Shown: one piece after another, positions 9,452 to 18,524 of the stretch
Position numbering within the stretch: the first letter of the stretch is position 1
Layout of the letters: each line of letters opens with the position of its first letter
DNA from: Mycolicibacterium sp. CBMA 226
GTDB lineage: Bacteria > Actinomycetota > Actinomycetes > Mycobacteriales > Mycobacteriaceae
Assembly: GCF_009729075.1 (NCBI RefSeq)
Contig: NZ_VTGY01000013.1
Coordinates: 62,001 to 126,000 of the forward strand
DNA: 64,000 nucleotides
Direction of reading: 5' to 3'
Notes under the pieces: model-generated
What the model was told of the DNA's origin: nothing
The model's input: the letters and a program-made list of their open reading frames with translations, nothing else
The model's database searches: none
Program-made: the position numbers and the translations under genes

Positions 9452-9868
9452 CTAGTCCGCGGGGTCGGGCAGCACCCGTAGATGGCCGCGGCGACGTCCG
9501 TTGTGTTGCGTGCGCGGCGCCGGCGGGGCCATGACCGCACTGCCGTGCGCGCCGGGCGCCGGGTCGCTGAAGCCGGTGGGGATACCGCCGCGGGGCGGTG
9601 TGTCCCGACCTTCGCGCACGGCATCGGCGAGCGCGACGAGGTCGTCGTCGTCAGACGGCGTGGGCAGCGGGCCGGCGTGGCGGACCAACTCCCACCCGCG
9701 GGGCGCGGTGATGCGGCTGGCGTGCGACACACACAGGTCCCACGAATGCGGCTCCGACGCGGTGGCCAACGGACCTACGACTGCCGTGGAATCCGAATAG
9801 ACAAACGTCAGCGTCGCCACGGCGTAGTGCGGGCAACCTGGCCGGCAGCAGCGACGGGGAACATTCAC
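9452..9868 (-). CDS. DUF3499 family protein (Rv3258c homologue)
   Basis: A 138-residue actinobacterial protein. The N-terminal half has the conserved cysteine pattern CCRPGCPHYAVATL and WDLCVSHASR, which looks like a small zinc-ribbon or metal-binding module, and the conserved PRGWELVRH segment. The C-terminal third is proline- and arginine-rich and probably disordered. It is divergent from the Rv3259 homologue, as in M. tuberculosis. Function not known. Confidence 0.8.
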   Translation of the reverse strand: MNVPRRCCRPGCPHYAVATLTFVYSDSTAVVGPLATASEPHSWDLCVSHASRITAPRGWELVRHAGPLPTPSDDDDLVALADAVREGRDTPPRGGIPTGFSDPAPGAHGSAVMAPPAPRTQHNGRRRGHLRVLPDPAD

Positions 9869-9942
9869 TCGGCGAGATTATCGCGCCGCCGACGCGCCCA
9901 CCGCCGGACACGCGCGTCACGGGTGCGTCGATCTCCAACCGT

Positions 9943-9948
9943 TACTAT
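9943..9948 (+). promoter_or_regulatory. Probable -10 box for a leaderless start
   Basis: TACTAT, a good TANNNT match, ends six bases before the ATG at 9955. There is no purine-rich binding site before that ATG, so the mRNA is probably leaderless. Confidence 0.45.
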
Positions 9949-9954
9949 CGGCCG

Positions 9955-10410
9955 ATGGCCCACTCGCGTGTGCGCCGCCGTCGCGGCATGCGCGGCCCGC
10001 TCCTCCCCCCGACCGTTCCCGGATGGCGCAGTCGCGCCGAGCGATTCGACATGGCCGTCCTGGAGGCCTACGAACCCATCGAGCGCCGGTGGAGCAATCG
10101 CGTCTCCGGACTCGATGTCGCAGTCGACGAGATTCCCCGGATCTCTCCCAAGGATCCCGATGCCATCCAATGGCCGCCCGAGGTGATCGCCGACGGGCCG
10201 GTGGCGCTGGCGCGGCTCATCCCGGCGGGCGTGGACGTTCGGGGTAATTCGACACGGGCGCGAATCGTACTGTTCCGCAAGCCCATTGAGCGGCGGGCGA
10301 AGGACTCCGTTGACCTCGCCGACCTGTTGCACGAGATTCTCGTGGCGCAGGTAGCCACCTATCTCGGCGTTGAACCGTCGGTGATCGACCCGACCATCAT
10401 TGACGACTAG
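9955..10410 (+). CDS. Metallopeptidase-family protein (Rv3259 homologue)
   Basis: A 151-residue homologue of Rv3259, placed by similarity in the zincin-like metallopeptidase family (PF06262). The basic N-terminus (HSRVRRRRGMRG) is followed by the conserved domain. The place of the zinc motif reads LLHEILVAQVATYLG: the first His and Glu are present, but the second His of HExxH is Val. The mycobacterial group may therefore not be an active protease. Divergent from the DUF3499 gene and convergent with whiB2. No function is established. Confidence 0.75.
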   Translation: MAHSRVRRRRGMRGPLLPPTVPGWRSRAERFDMAVLEAYEPIERRWSNRVSGLDVAVDEIPRISPKDPDAIQWPPEVIADGPVALARLIPAGVDVRGNSTRARIVLFRKPIERRAKDSVDLADLLHEILVAQVATYLGVEPSVIDPTIIDD

Positions 10411-10433
10411 CCGGTCGATCTACCCGCGGTATG

Positions 10434-10823
10434 TCAGATGACGCCGCGCTTGATCCGCCGGCGCTCGCGCTCCGACAGACCGCCCCAGATGCCGAAGCGC
10501 TCGTCGTGCGCCAAGGCGTACTCGAGGCACGCGTCGCGCACCTCGCAGCCCTGGCAGATGCGCTTGGCTTCGCGGGTCGAGCCACCCTTCTCGGGGAAGA
10601 ACGCCTCAGGGTCGGTTTGCGCGCACAGGGCACGCTCCTGCCACTGGTCTTCCGTGAGCTCGGGTTCGTTGTCGATGTGATCGGGCACCAAACTCAGCTG
10701 CGGCCGTGCGCCGACGACGTGCTGGATGGGTCCGGTGTTCGTGTGCGGTGCTGTCCCAATAGAGCCGAGCATCCGCCCGTCGAAATGAACGACATGATCG
10801 AAATCTGCGTGTTCGTAAGACAT
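10434..10823 (-). CDS. whiB2: WhiB-family iron-sulfur regulator WhiB2 (WhmD)
   Basis: A 129-residue WhiB protein. The four cluster cysteines are Cys67, Cys90, Cys93 and Cys99 (CAQT, CQGC, DACL), followed by the GIWGG turn and the basic tail RERRRIKRG that contacts DNA. WhmD of M. smegmatis is essential and needed for septation and cell division; WhiB proteins bind the primary sigma factor. The N-terminal MSYE segment resembles WhmD rather than the shorter M. tuberculosis protein. The start at 10823 was chosen because GGAGGAGG lies 7 bases upstream; the open frame to 10985 has no such support. Confidence 0.95.
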   Translation of the reverse strand: MSYEHADFDHVVHFDGRMLGSIGTAPHTNTGPIQHVVGARPQLSLVPDHIDNEPELTEDQWQERALCAQTDPEAFFPEKGGSTREAKRICQGCEVRDACLEYALAHDERFGIWGGLSERERRRIKRGVI

Positions 10824-10971
10824 TTGCCGCCTCCTCCCCTGCTTTACGTAGTTCTCAAAACGGAGTCCAACTACTTGCCCTGCGTGCCGTGAGTGGCGAC
10901 CAAATTCGAACAAACGGTCGAATCTCGGTCTGCTGCACCGGAACCGGTAGAACAAACCGGGAATGACACTG

Positions 10972-10985
10972 GTGTGATTACACAC
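10972..10985. promoter_or_regulatory. Inverted repeat upstream of whiB2
   Basis: GTGTG-ATTA-CACAC, perfect five-base arms with a four-base spacer, about 150 bases upstream of the whiB2 start. It resembles half of a CRP-type site but the spacing differs from TGTGA-N6-TCACA. A candidate operator only. Confidence 0.3.
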
Positions 10986-11219
10986 GGGTTAGCTGCCACG
11001 GTCAAGCGGATGAAGCGCATTTCCTACCATCCTGTGACCTGAATACGGCGCGTCGTTACCGCGGCGTGTCGCGATAGTGACCAATAACACGCTGCCGCGC
11101 AACATAGTTGGCAATGGCGATAACTGATACGGCTGTTACTCAAGTGAATAATGAGGTTTTAAGTTTGCTGCGCGCCAAATTGCCATCCGGGCGCGTCATT
11201 CCGCCCGCGCGTCATCGCC

Positions 11220-11225
11220 TAGGGT
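11220..11225 (+). promoter_or_regulatory. Probable -10 box for fbiA
   Basis: TAGGGT lies eight bases before the GTG start of fbiA at 11234. It matches TANNNT, and with no clear binding site before the GTG it fits a leaderless or near-leaderless transcript. Confidence 0.4.
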
Positions 11226-11233
11226 GAGTCGAC

Positions 11234-12226
11234 GTGAAGGTGACGGTTCTGGTCGGTGGCGTCGGCGGCGCTCGGTTTCTGCTCGGCGTCCAGAAGCTGC
11301 TGGGGTTGGGTCAATTCGCCGACCCGGGCGGAGCCCCTTCCCCCCACGAGCTCACCGCGATCGTCAACGTCGGCGACGACGCCTGGATGTTCGGCGTCCG
11401 CATCTGTCCCGACCTGGACACCTGCATGTACACCCTCGGCGGCGGCATCGACCCCGAACGCGGCTGGGGCCACCGCGGCGAAACCTGGCACGCCAAGGAG
11501 GAGCTCGCGGCGTACGGCGTGCAGCCGGACTGGTTCGGCCTCGGCGACCGCGACCTGGCCACCCACCTGGTGCGCAGCCAGATGCTGCGGGCCGGGTATC
11601 CGCTGTCCCAGGTCACCGAGGCGTTGTGCGACCGCTGGCAGCCCGGCGCCCGGCTGCTGCCCGCCAGCGACGAACGCAGCGAAACCCACGTGGTCGTAAC
11701 CGATCCCGAATCAGGCAACCAGCGCGCCATCCACTTCCAGGAATGGTGGGTTCGCTACCGCGCGCAGATTCCCACCCACAGCTTCGCGTTCATCGGCACC
11801 GAGAAGGCAAAGGCCGCACCGGGAGTCGCCGACGCCATCGCCGGCGCCGACGTCGTGCTGCTGGCCCCCTCGAATCCGGTCGTCAGCATCGGCGCGATCC
11901 TCGCGGTGCCCGGCCTGCGCAGCGCGCTGCGATCCACCCCCGCGCAGGTGGTCGGGTACTCCCCGATCGTCGCCGGAAAGCCGTTGCGCGGGATGGCCGA
12001 TGAGTGCCTCAAGGTGATCGGCGTCGACAGCACCTCGGAGGCCGTGGGCGCGCACTACGGTGCCCGCAGCGGCACCGGCATCCTGGACGGCTGGCTGATC
12101 GACGAAGGCGACCACGCCGAGATCGACGGCGTCAACGTCACAGCCGTGCCACTGCTGATGACCGATCCGGCGACCACCGCCGAGATGGTCCGGGCCGGAC
12201 TGCAACTCGCCGGGATCTCCCTGTGA
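11234..12226 (+). CDS. fbiA: Phosphoenolpyruvate transferase of F420 synthesis (CofD family)
   Basis: A 330-residue cytoplasmic enzyme. FbiA transfers a phospholactyl-type group, in mycobacteria enolpyruvyl from EPPG, to the deazaflavin Fo and gives dehydro-F420-0. The N-terminal [17 protein letters not shown] glycine-rich loop, the [10 protein letters not shown] metal site and [15 protein letters not shown] in the second half are CofD signatures. Length is normal for the family. GTG start; its stop overlaps the fbiB start by 4 bases (GTGA), so the two are coupled. Confidence 0.95.
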   Translation: MKVTVLVGGVGGARFLLGVQKLLGLGQFADPGGAPSPHELTAIVNVGDDAWMFGVRICPDLDTCMYTLGGGIDPERGWGHRGETWHAKEELAAYGVQPDWFGLGDRDLATHLVRSQMLRAGYPLSQVTEALCDRWQPGARLLPASDERSETHVVVTDPESGNQRAIHFQEWWVRYRAQIPTHSFAFIGTEKAKAAPGVADAIAGADVVLLAPSNPVVSIGAILAVPGLRSALRSTPAQVVGYSPIVAGKPLRGMADECLKVIGVDSTSEAVGAHYGARSGTGILDGWLIDEGDHAEIDGVNVTAVPLLMTDPATTAEMVRAGLQLAGISL

Positions 12227-13587
12227 CGGGTCCGGCGATCGAGGAGCACGGCGCCGCGGCCGCCATCGAAATCCTGCCGGTGCCCGGGCTTCCCGAGTTC
12301 CGCCCCGGCGACGACGTGGCCGCCGCCATCGCCGACGCCGCGCCGTGGCTTCGCGACGACGACGTGCTGGTGGTCACCAGCAAGGTGCTGTCCAAGTCCG
12401 AGGGGCGGATCGTCGCCGCGCCGACCGATCCCGAGGAACGGGACGCCCTGCGGCGCAAGCTGATCGACGACGAGGCCGTGCGGGTACTGGCTCGCAAGGG
12501 CCGCACCCTCATCACCGAGAACGCCAACGGGCTGGTTCAGGCCGCCGCCGGCGTCGACGGATCCAACGTCAGCACAACCGAATTGGCGCTCCTTCCGGTG
12601 GACCCCGACGCCAGCGCGGCCCGGCTGCGCGCCGGCCTGGCCGAGCGGCTCGGCGTGACCGTCGGCGTCGTCATCACCGACACCATGGGACGGGCCTGGC
12701 GAAACGGCCAGATCGATGCCGCCATCGGTGCGGCCGGCCTGGCTGTGCTGCATGGCTATTCCGGGGTCCAGGACACCCACGGCAACGAGCTGCTGGTGAC
12801 GGAGGTCGCCATCGCCGACGAGATCGCGGCCGCCGCCGATCTGGTCAAGGGCAAGCTGACGGGCATCCCGGTTGCCGTGGTGCGCGGCCTGTCACCGCGC
12901 GACGACGGCTCGACCGGCCGGACCCTGGTGCGCGCCGGTCAGGAAGATCTGTTCTGGCTGGGCACCGAGGAAGCACTGGCCCTGGGCCGCAGGCAGGCTC
13001 AGCTGATGCGCCGTTCGGTGCGCACGTTCAGCCCCGAGCCCGTCGCGCCCGAACTCATCGAGGAATCCGTCGCCGAGGCGCTCACCGCGCCCGCGCCGCA
13101 CCACACCCGCCCCGTCCGCTTCGTCTGGGTGCAGGACCACGACACCCGAATCCGATTGCTGGACCGCATGAAAGACAAGTGGCGTACCGACCTCACCTCC
13201 GATGGCCGCGCGGCCGACTCCGTCGACCGGCGGGTGGGTCGCGGTCAGATCCTCTACGACGCACCCGAACTCGTCATCCCGTTCCTGGTGCCCGACGGCG
13301 CACACAGCTATCCGGATGCGGCCCGTACCGCGGCCGAGCACACCATGTTCACCGTCGCGGTGGGTGCGGCCGTTCAGGGACTGCTGGTCGCGCTGGCGGC
13401 CCGGGATGTCGGCAGCTGCTGGATCGGGTCGACGATCTTCGCCGCCGACATCGTGCGCGCCGAGCTCGAGCTGCCGGCGGACTGGGAACCGTTGGGCGCC
13501 ATCGCCATCGGTCACTTCCCGGAGAGTGCCGGGCCACGCGAACCGCGGCCGCCCGTGGCGACGGACGACCTGCTGATCCGCCGATGA
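12223..13587 (+). CDS. fbiB: F420 gamma-glutamyl ligase / dehydro-F420 reductase
   Basis: A 454-residue two-domain enzyme. Residues 1 to about 245 form the CofE-like ligase that adds the poly-gamma-glutamate tail ([39 protein letters not shown]). The C-terminal 200 residues form an FMN-binding nitroreductase domain ([38 protein letters not shown]) that reduces the dehydro intermediate in mycobacteria. This fusion is typical of actinobacteria. The GTG at 12223 overlaps the fbiA stop; the longer open frame upstream is out of register with any homologue. The downstream Nudix gene overlaps it by 4 bases. Confidence 0.95.
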   Translation: MTGPAIEEHGAAAAIEILPVPGLPEFRPGDDVAAAIADAAPWLRDDDVLVVTSKVLSKSEGRIVAAPTDPEERDALRRKLIDDEAVRVLARKGRTLITENANGLVQAAAGVDGSNVSTTELALLPVDPDASAARLRAGLAERLGVTVGVVITDTMGRAWRNGQIDAAIGAAGLAVLHGYSGVQDTHGNELLVTEVAIADEIAAAADLVKGKLTGIPVAVVRGLSPRDDGSTGRTLVRAGQEDLFWLGTEEALALGRRQAQLMRRSVRTFSPEPVAPELIEESVAEALTAPAPHHTRPVRFVWVQDHDTRIRLLDRMKDKWRTDLTSDGRAADSVDRRVGRGQILYDAPELVIPFLVPDGAHSYPDAARTAAEHTMFTVAVGAAVQGLLVALAARDVGSCWIGSTIFAADIVRAELELPADWEPLGAIAIGHFPESAGPREPRPPVATDDLLIRR

Positions 13588-14129
13588 GCGACACCCTCCA
13601 CGCCTCGGTGGTCGCCACGTTGCGCGACTGGCCGGCGCCGGACGCCGATCAGGACTCCCTGCGTCACGCCGTCGCGGCGTTCGTCGCAGCCCGCCCCGAT
13701 GCCTGCCGGCGGGCGTGCGAGCCCGGGCACATCACCGCGTCGGCGCTGGTGCTCGACCACACCCGGACCCGGGCCCTGCTGACGCTGCACCCGCGGCTGG
13801 GCCGCTGGGTGCAACTCGGCGGGCACTGCGAGGACGTCGACACCGACATCCGCGCGGCGGCACTGCGCGAGGCCACCGAGGAATCCGGCATCACCGGCCT
13901 GACGATCGCCGAGTTGCCCGCGGCACTGCACGTCCACGCGCTGACCTGCTCACTGGGCGTCCCGACCCGGCACCTCGACGTGCAGTACCTGGCCGTCGCG
14001 CCGGAGCATGCCGAAATTCACTGCAGTGACGAGTCGCTGGACCTGCGGTGGTGGCCCCTGGACGAGCTGCCGGGGCCGGACCCCGGTCTGGAGCGGCTCG
14101 CGCGGGCCGCTCAGACGTCCGTAGAGTAG
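13584..14129 (+). CDS. Nudix hydrolase
   Basis: A 181-residue Nudix-fold protein. The Nudix helix reads about [14 protein letters not shown] then [10 protein letters not shown]; the REATEESG part is intact, while the first Glu position of the box (G-x5-E-x7-REU) is not a clean match. The substrate cannot be predicted. The ATG overlaps the fbiB stop by 4 bases (ATGA), so it is in the fbiA-fbiB transcript, where M. tuberculosis instead has a DNA methylase gene (Rv3263). The 3' end overlaps the convergent manC by 19 bases. Confidence 0.8.
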   Translation: MSDTLHASVVATLRDWPAPDADQDSLRHAVAAFVAARPDACRRACEPGHITASALVLDHTRTRALLTLHPRLGRWVQLGGHCEDVDTDIRAAALREATEESGITGLTIAELPAALHVHALTCSLGVPTRHLDVQYLAVAPEHAEIHCSDESLDLRWWPLDELPGPDPGLERLARAAQTSVE

Positions 14130-15217
14130 CGAATACCGCCGTCTGGGATGGTTACCCCGGGCCACACCCGCGCGCCGCGCAGCAGCTCACAACGCGCGCC
14201 GATGTTGGCGCCGTCGCCGATCACGCCGTCGCGGATCAGCGCACGGGGGCCGATGCGGGCGCCGAACCCGATGATGGACCGCTCGATGACCGACCCGGCC
14301 TCGATCTTCACGCCGTCGAAGACCACCGCACCGTCCAGCCGGGCGCCGGCACCGATCTCGGCACCGCGGCCGACGACGGTCCCGCCGATCAGCAGCGCGC
14401 CGGGGGCCACCGCGGCGCCCTCGTGCACCAGGCTCTCGCCGCGGTGTCCGTCGAGCACCGGCGACGGCGCGATGCCCCGCACCAAATCCGCCGAGCCGCG
14501 GACGAAGTCGTCCGGCGTGCCCATGTCACGCCAGTAGCTGGCGTCGACGTAGCCGCACACCTTGAAACCGTCGGACAGCAGCTTGGGGAAAACCTCGCGC
14601 TCGACCGACACCTCACGGCCCGTGGGGATCTCGTCGATCACCTCGCGCTGGAACAGGTAGCAGCCCGCGTTGATCTGATCGGTCGGCGGATCCTGGGTCT
14701 TCTCCAGGAAGGCCGTCACCACGCCCTCGGAATCGGTTGGCACACAACCGAACGCGCGCGGGTCACTCACCCGCACGAGGTGCAGCGTGACATCGGCCTG
14801 CCGCTCGCGGTGGCTGGCGACCATGGCGCCGAGGTCCAGCCCGGACAGCACGTCACCGTTGAACACCATGGCGGTCGGGTGGCGCAGCTTGGGCGCCACG
14901 TTGGCGATACCGCCACCGGTGCCCCGGGCCTCCTCCTCCACCACGTACTCGATCTCCAGGCCCAGCTTGGAGCCGTCGCCGAATTCCGCCTCGAAGACCT
15001 CCGCCTTGTACGAGGTGCCCAGCACCACGTGGCGGATGCCGGCCGCGGCGATCCGGGCGAGCAGGTGGGACAGGAACGGCACGCCGGCCGTCGGCAGCAT
15101 CGGCTTGGGCGCCGACAGGGTCAGGGGGCGCAGCCGGGTGCCCTGCCCGCCCACCAGGATGACCGCGTCGACGTCAACCGGATTCACCGCGTCACTCAAC
15201 TCGCGTCCTTTCGCCAT
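14111..15217 (-). CDS. manC: Mannose-1-phosphate guanylyltransferase (Rv3264c homologue)
   Basis: About 368 residues. It makes GDP-mannose from mannose 1-phosphate and GTP. The N-terminal nucleotidyltransferase domain has VILVGGQGTRLRPLT, the PKPMLP loop and FNGDVLSG; the C-terminal 110 residues are a left-handed beta-helix with hexapeptide repeats (GRGAEIGAGARLDGAV, IGFGARIGPRALI). Formerly annotated as rmlA2. The start is uncertain: ATG at 15217, with a GTG at 15187 nearer to the domain and an ORF limit at 15256. It follows wbbL by about 60 bases on the same strand. Confidence 0.9.
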   Translation of the reverse strand: MAKGRELSDAVNPVDVDAVILVGGQGTRLRPLTLSAPKPMLPTAGVPFLSHLLARIAAAGIRHVVLGTSYKAEVFEAEFGDGSKLGLEIEYVVEEEARGTGGGIANVAPKLRHPTAMVFNGDVLSGLDLGAMVASHRERQADVTLHLVRVSDPRAFGCVPTDSEGVVTAFLEKTQDPPTDQINAGCYLFQREVIDEIPTGREVSVEREVFPKLLSDGFKVCGYVDASYWRDMGTPDDFVRGSADLVRGIAPSPVLDGHRGESLVHEGAAVAPGALLIGGTVVGRGAEIGAGARLDGAVVFDGVKIEAGSVIERSIIGFGARIGPRALIRDGVIGDGANIGARCELLRGARVWPGVTIPDGGIRYSTDV

Positions 15218-15276
15218 GACTGAAGATGTCTGTGCCCCGATGCAAGCCCCCACCACGACCCTGCGTCGCAGGTAGC

Positions 15277-16221
15277 CTAGTTCGCCCGACGGCGCTTCCG
15301 CCTGCTATTGCCCACCACCGCGCGTTCGCGGGCGCGCAGGGCCGACTTGATGGTCCACCGCAGCGGGGCCTGCCACCAGTGCGGGTGCCGGTCGGCGAGG
15401 AAGGTATAGGTGCTGCGGTGGTGCGCGGCCAGATTGCGGGCCGGGTCACGTCCGGTGGAATGTCCCTTGTCGTGCAGGATTTCGGCGGCCGGGACGTACA
15501 CGTTCTGCCAGCCCGCACGCGCCAGTCGGTCGCCGAGGTCGACGTCCTCCATGTACATGAAGTAGTTCTCGTCGAATCCGCCGATCTGCCGGAACGCCTT
15601 GGCGCGCACCAACAGACACGAGCCCGACAACCAGCCGACCGCGCGTTCGCTGGGCTCCAGCCGGTCCTGGCGGTAGGCCGCCGTCCACGGATTGGATTTC
15701 CAGAACGGGCCCACGACCGCGTGCATGCCACCGCGGACCAGGCTCGGCTGATGCCGGGCCGACGGATAGACCGAACCGTCGGGGTCGCGGATCAGCGGGC
15801 CCACCGAGCCGGCCGCCGGCCAGCGCGCCGCGCCGGCGAACAGCTCGTCGATGCTGTTGGGCCCCCATTGCACGTCGGGGTTGACCACAACGAAGAACTC
15901 CTGGTCGACGACGCTGTCGGGCGTGTCGAGATAAGCCGCCACCGCACGGTTCACCGCGGTGCCGTAGCCGAGGTTGCCGCCGGTGCGGAACAACTCGACG
16001 TCGGCGTACCGTTCCACGGCCGCTTCGGGCGCGCCGTCGGTCGACCCGTTGTCGGCCATCACCACCAGCAGCCGGCGCTCGGTGGCGTGAGCCAGCGTCT
16101 TCAGGAAGCGGTCCAGATGCGCCCCAGGTGAATACGTCACCGTCACCACGAGCAGTGGGCGGTCCGGCACAGGTGATCTGTCGGACTGCGTCCTCGGCGG
16201 TCCGGATGGCTGCTCGATCAC
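15277..16221 (-). CDS. wbbL: Rhamnosyltransferase of the arabinogalactan linker
   Basis: A 314-residue GT2 glycosyltransferase that adds L-rhamnose from dTDP-rhamnose to GlcNAc-PP-decaprenyl, forming the linker unit of arabinogalactan, an essential step. The N-terminal part has VVMADNGSTDGAP and GGNLGYGTAVNRA, then the acidic DxD-like area VVNPDVQWG and a C-terminal FMYMEDVDLGDRL. It is very close to M. tuberculosis WbbL. GTG start preceded by a -10 box at seven bases. rmlD, which sits just upstream in M. tuberculosis, is missing; the divergent LCP gene follows directly. Confidence 0.95.
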   Translation of the reverse strand: MIEQPSGPPRTQSDRSPVPDRPLLVVTVTYSPGAHLDRFLKTLAHATERRLLVVMADNGSTDGAPEAAVERYADVELFRTGGNLGYGTAVNRAVAAYLDTPDSVVDQEFFVVVNPDVQWGPNSIDELFAGAARWPAAGSVGPLIRDPDGSVYPSARHQPSLVRGGMHAVVGPFWKSNPWTAAYRQDRLEPSERAVGWLSGSCLLVRAKAFRQIGGFDENYFMYMEDVDLGDRLARAGWQNVYVPAAEILHDKGHSTGRDPARNLAAHHRSTYTFLADRHPHWWQAPLRWTIKSALRARERAVVGNSRRKRRRAN

Positions 16222-16228
16222 GGGCTAG

Positions 16229-16234
16229 AGGTTA
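16229..16234 (-). promoter_or_regulatory. Probable -10 box for wbbL
   Basis: TAACCT on the minus strand, seven bases before the GTG start at 16221. It suggests a leaderless wbbL-manC transcript. Confidence 0.4.
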
Positions 16235-16310
16235 GCGGGCCCGCGGCCGGACCCGCACCACGGTGTGACCCGCCGAACCCGGGCTACCGGCCACAGCAAC
16301 CCCTCACCAG

Positions 16311-16316
16311 TAGCCT
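16311..16316 (+). promoter_or_regulatory. Probable -10 box for the LCP gene
   Basis: TAGCCT, six bases before the GTG at 16323, fits TANNNT and leaderless initiation. Confidence 0.4.
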
Positions 16317-16322
16317 GTCCTG

Positions 16323-17795
16323 GTGCCAGGTCGACTGTTCCGCATCCTCGCCGTCATGACGACGGTGCTCGTGATGGTGGGCACCGGCGTGGCCTGGAAC
16401 AGCCTGCGTTCGCTGGAATCCGGCATCAACCGCATCAGCACCGCGGCCCTCGGCGGCGGAGGCGACGACGGTGCCGTCGACATCCTGCTCGTCGGCATGG
16501 ACAGCCGCACCGACGCGCACGGAAACCCCTTGTCAGAGGAAGAACTCGCGACGCTGCGGGCCGGCGACGACGTCTCCACCAACACCGACACCATCATCCT
16601 GGTGCGCATCCCCAACAACGGGCGCTCGGCCACCGCAATCTCCATCCCGCGCGACTCCTATGTGCAGGCGCCGGGGCTGGGCAAGACCAAGATCAACGGC
16701 GTCTTCGGTCAGGTGAAGCTCGAGAAGATGAAGGAACTCGTCGAGCAGCAGGGCGAGGACGCCGCCACCGCCGAGCCGAAAGCCGTCGAGGCCGGCCGCG
16801 AAGCGCTGATCAAAACCGTGGCAAAGCTCACAGGCGTCACCGTCGACCATTACGCCGAGGTCGGGCTGCTGGGCTTCGCGTTGATCACCGACGCCCTCGG
16901 CGGCGTCAACGTGTGCCTGAAGAACGCCGTCGACGAACCGTTGTCGGGAGCCAACTTCCCGGCCGGCTGGCAGAAACTCAACGGCCCCCAGGCCCTGAGC
17001 TTCGTGCGGCAGCGGCACGATCTGCCCCGCGGCGACCTCGACCGGGTGACCCGCCAGCAGGTGTTCATGGCGTCGCTGGCGCACGACATCATCTCCGGGC
17101 AGACCCTGTCCAGCCCCAGCACCCTGGGCCGGCTGCAGCAGGCCGTGCAGCGGTCCGTCGTGCTCTCGGACGGTTGGGACATCATGGATTTCATCCAGCA
17201 GATGCAGAAGCTCGCCGGCGGTAATGTGGCGTTCGCCACCGTCCCGGTGCTGGCCGAGGACGGCTGGAGCGACGACGGCACCCAGAGCGTCGTGCGCGTC
17301 GACCCCGCACAGGTGCAGCAGTGGGTCGCCGGTCTGCTACAGGACCAGGCCGAGGGCAAGACCGAGAAGCTCGCGTACACCCCCGCAAACACCACCGTCG
17401 ACGTCGTCAACGACAGCGACATCAACGGACTGGCCGCGGCGGTGTCGGAGGTCCTCACCGAAAAGGGCTTCGCCGCAGGCAAAGTCGGCAACAACGAGGC
17501 CGACCACGTGACGTCGAGCCAGATTCAGGCGGCGAAGTCGAGCGACCTCGGGGCCAAGGCCATCGCCGAACAGCTGGGTAACCTGCCCGTGGTGGAGAAC
17601 GCCTCGGTACCCGGCGGCGCGGTGCGGGTCGTGCTGTCGCACGACTACGCGGGCCCCGGTTCCGGCCTCGAGGGCGGACACCACACCGCGGCCCAATCCG
17701 CTTCCGACACCACCGATTCCGGCACCGCCACCCAGGCGCCGCCGCCGTCCCCGATCATCACCGCGGGCGCGGCCGATCCGAAGTGTGTCGACTGA
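16323..17795 (+). CDS. LytR-CpsA-Psr ligase (Rv3267 homologue)
   Basis: A 490-residue membrane-anchored enzyme of the LCP family. Rv3267 (Lcp1) attaches arabinogalactan to peptidoglycan by transferring the lipid-linked glycan. One N-terminal helix (FRILAVMTTVLVMVG) is followed by the LCP domain with VDILLVGMDSR, STNTDTIILVRI, the IPRDSYV arginine block, KINGVFG, and FVRQRHDLPRGDLDRVTRQQ. A LytR_C domain follows at about residues 350-440 (VDVVNDSDINGLAA). The proline-rich tail ends in DPKCVD. It is next to wbbL, which builds the linker, so the setting supports a role in cell wall ligation. Confidence 0.92.
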   Translation: MPGRLFRILAVMTTVLVMVGTGVAWNSLRSLESGINRISTAALGGGGDDGAVDILLVGMDSRTDAHGNPLSEEELATLRAGDDVSTNTDTIILVRIPNNGRSATAISIPRDSYVQAPGLGKTKINGVFGQVKLEKMKELVEQQGEDAATAEPKAVEAGREALIKTVAKLTGVTVDHYAEVGLLGFALITDALGGVNVCLKNAVDEPLSGANFPAGWQKLNGPQALSFVRQRHDLPRGDLDRVTRQQVFMASLAHDIISGQTLSSPSTLGRLQQAVQRSVVLSDGWDIMDFIQQMQKLAGGNVAFATVPVLAEDGWSDDGTQSVVRVDPAQVQQWVAGLLQDQAEGKTEKLAYTPANTTVDVVNDSDINGLAAAVSEVLTEKGFAAGKVGNNEADHVTSSQIQAAKSSDLGAKAIAEQLGNLPVVENASVPGGAVRVVLSHDYAGPGSGLEGGHHTAAQSASDTTDSGTATQAPPPSPIITAGAADPKCVD

Positions 17796-17797
17796 CC

Positions 17798-18514
17798 GTG
17801 ACCAATCTGTCCAGCGCGATCCTCGACCCGCTACTGCGCGCCGACCCGGCCGGGCCGCGCATCACCTACTACGACGACGCCACCGGCGAGCGCATCGAGC
17901 TGTCGGCGGTGACGCTGGGCAACTGGGCCGCCAAGACCGCCAATCTGTTGCGTGACGAGCTCGGCGCCGGGCCCGGCAGCCGGGTCGCGGTGCTGCTGCC
18001 CGCGCACTGGCAGACGGCCGGCGTGCTGTTCGGCATCTGGTACATCGGCGCGGAAGTGGTTGTGGGTGAACCACTTCCGACGGACTGCGACGTGGCGATG
18101 TGCACCTTGGACCGGCTCGCCGAAGCCGACGAGACCGGCGCCGCCGAGGTCGTGGTGCTGTCCCTCGACCCGTTCGGTAAGCCCGTCCCCGACCTGCCGC
18201 TCGGTGTCACCGACTACGCGACGTCGGTACGCGTGCACGGCGATCAGATCGTGCCCGAGCGCGCGGCCGGTCCCGCGCTGGCCGGCCGGTCCGCCACCGA
18301 CGTCTTCGCCGAGGCCCAAAGCGGCGCTGCTACACAGGGTTTCACCGCGAACACCCGACTGTTGTCAACTGCGCAGTGGGGCACCGCGGACGAACTCGTG
18401 GCCAACCTGCTGACCGTTTTCGCCGGCGGCGCATCCCTGGTCCAGGTGGCCAACCCCGACGCGGGCGCGCTGGATAGGCGCCGCGCGACGGAGAAGGTCA
18501 CCGCCGACCTCTAA
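17798..18514 (+). CDS. TIGR03089-family protein (Rv3268 homologue)
   Basis: A 238-residue actinobacterial protein resembling the N-terminal part of AMP-forming acyl-CoA ligases (TYYDDATGERIELSAVTLGNW, AVLLPAHWQTAGVLFGIW). The adenylate-forming P-loop and the C-terminal subdomain are missing, so it is unlikely to be a ligase by itself. Conserved after the LCP gene in mycobacteria. The GTG at 17798, two bases after the LCP stop, was preferred to a GTG at 17783 that would overlap it. Function unknown. Confidence 0.7.
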   Translation: MTNLSSAILDPLLRADPAGPRITYYDDATGERIELSAVTLGNWAAKTANLLRDELGAGPGSRVAVLLPAHWQTAGVLFGIWYIGAEVVVGEPLPTDCDVAMCTLDRLAEADETGAAEVVVLSLDPFGKPVPDLPLGVTDYATSVRVHGDQIVPERAAGPALAGRSATDVFAEAQSGAATQGFTANTRLLSTAQWGTADELVANLLTVFAGGASLVQVANPDAGALDRRRATEKVTADL

Positions 18515-18524
18515 CCGGCGCGGG

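Larger units (their letters stand above)
10824..11233. other. Divergent control region between whiB2 and fbiA
   Basis: No gene is supported in these 410 bases. The half next to whiB2 holds its ribosome binding site and an inverted repeat at 10972-10985. The half next to fbiA is richer in A and T than the surroundings (about 11100-11170) and ends in a -10 box for fbiA. The long leader of whiB2 fits the complex control known for this regulator. Confidence 0.6.

Noticed and set aside
10972..10985. CRP/Cmr site before whiB2
   Set aside because: The arms fit TGTG/CACA but the spacer is four, not six, so it was kept only as an unnamed inverted repeat.
12345..13583. Long plus-strand frame running through fbiB into the Nudix gene
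   Set aside because: Only its last 181 codons (from 13584) match a family; the earlier part is the wrong frame of fbiB.
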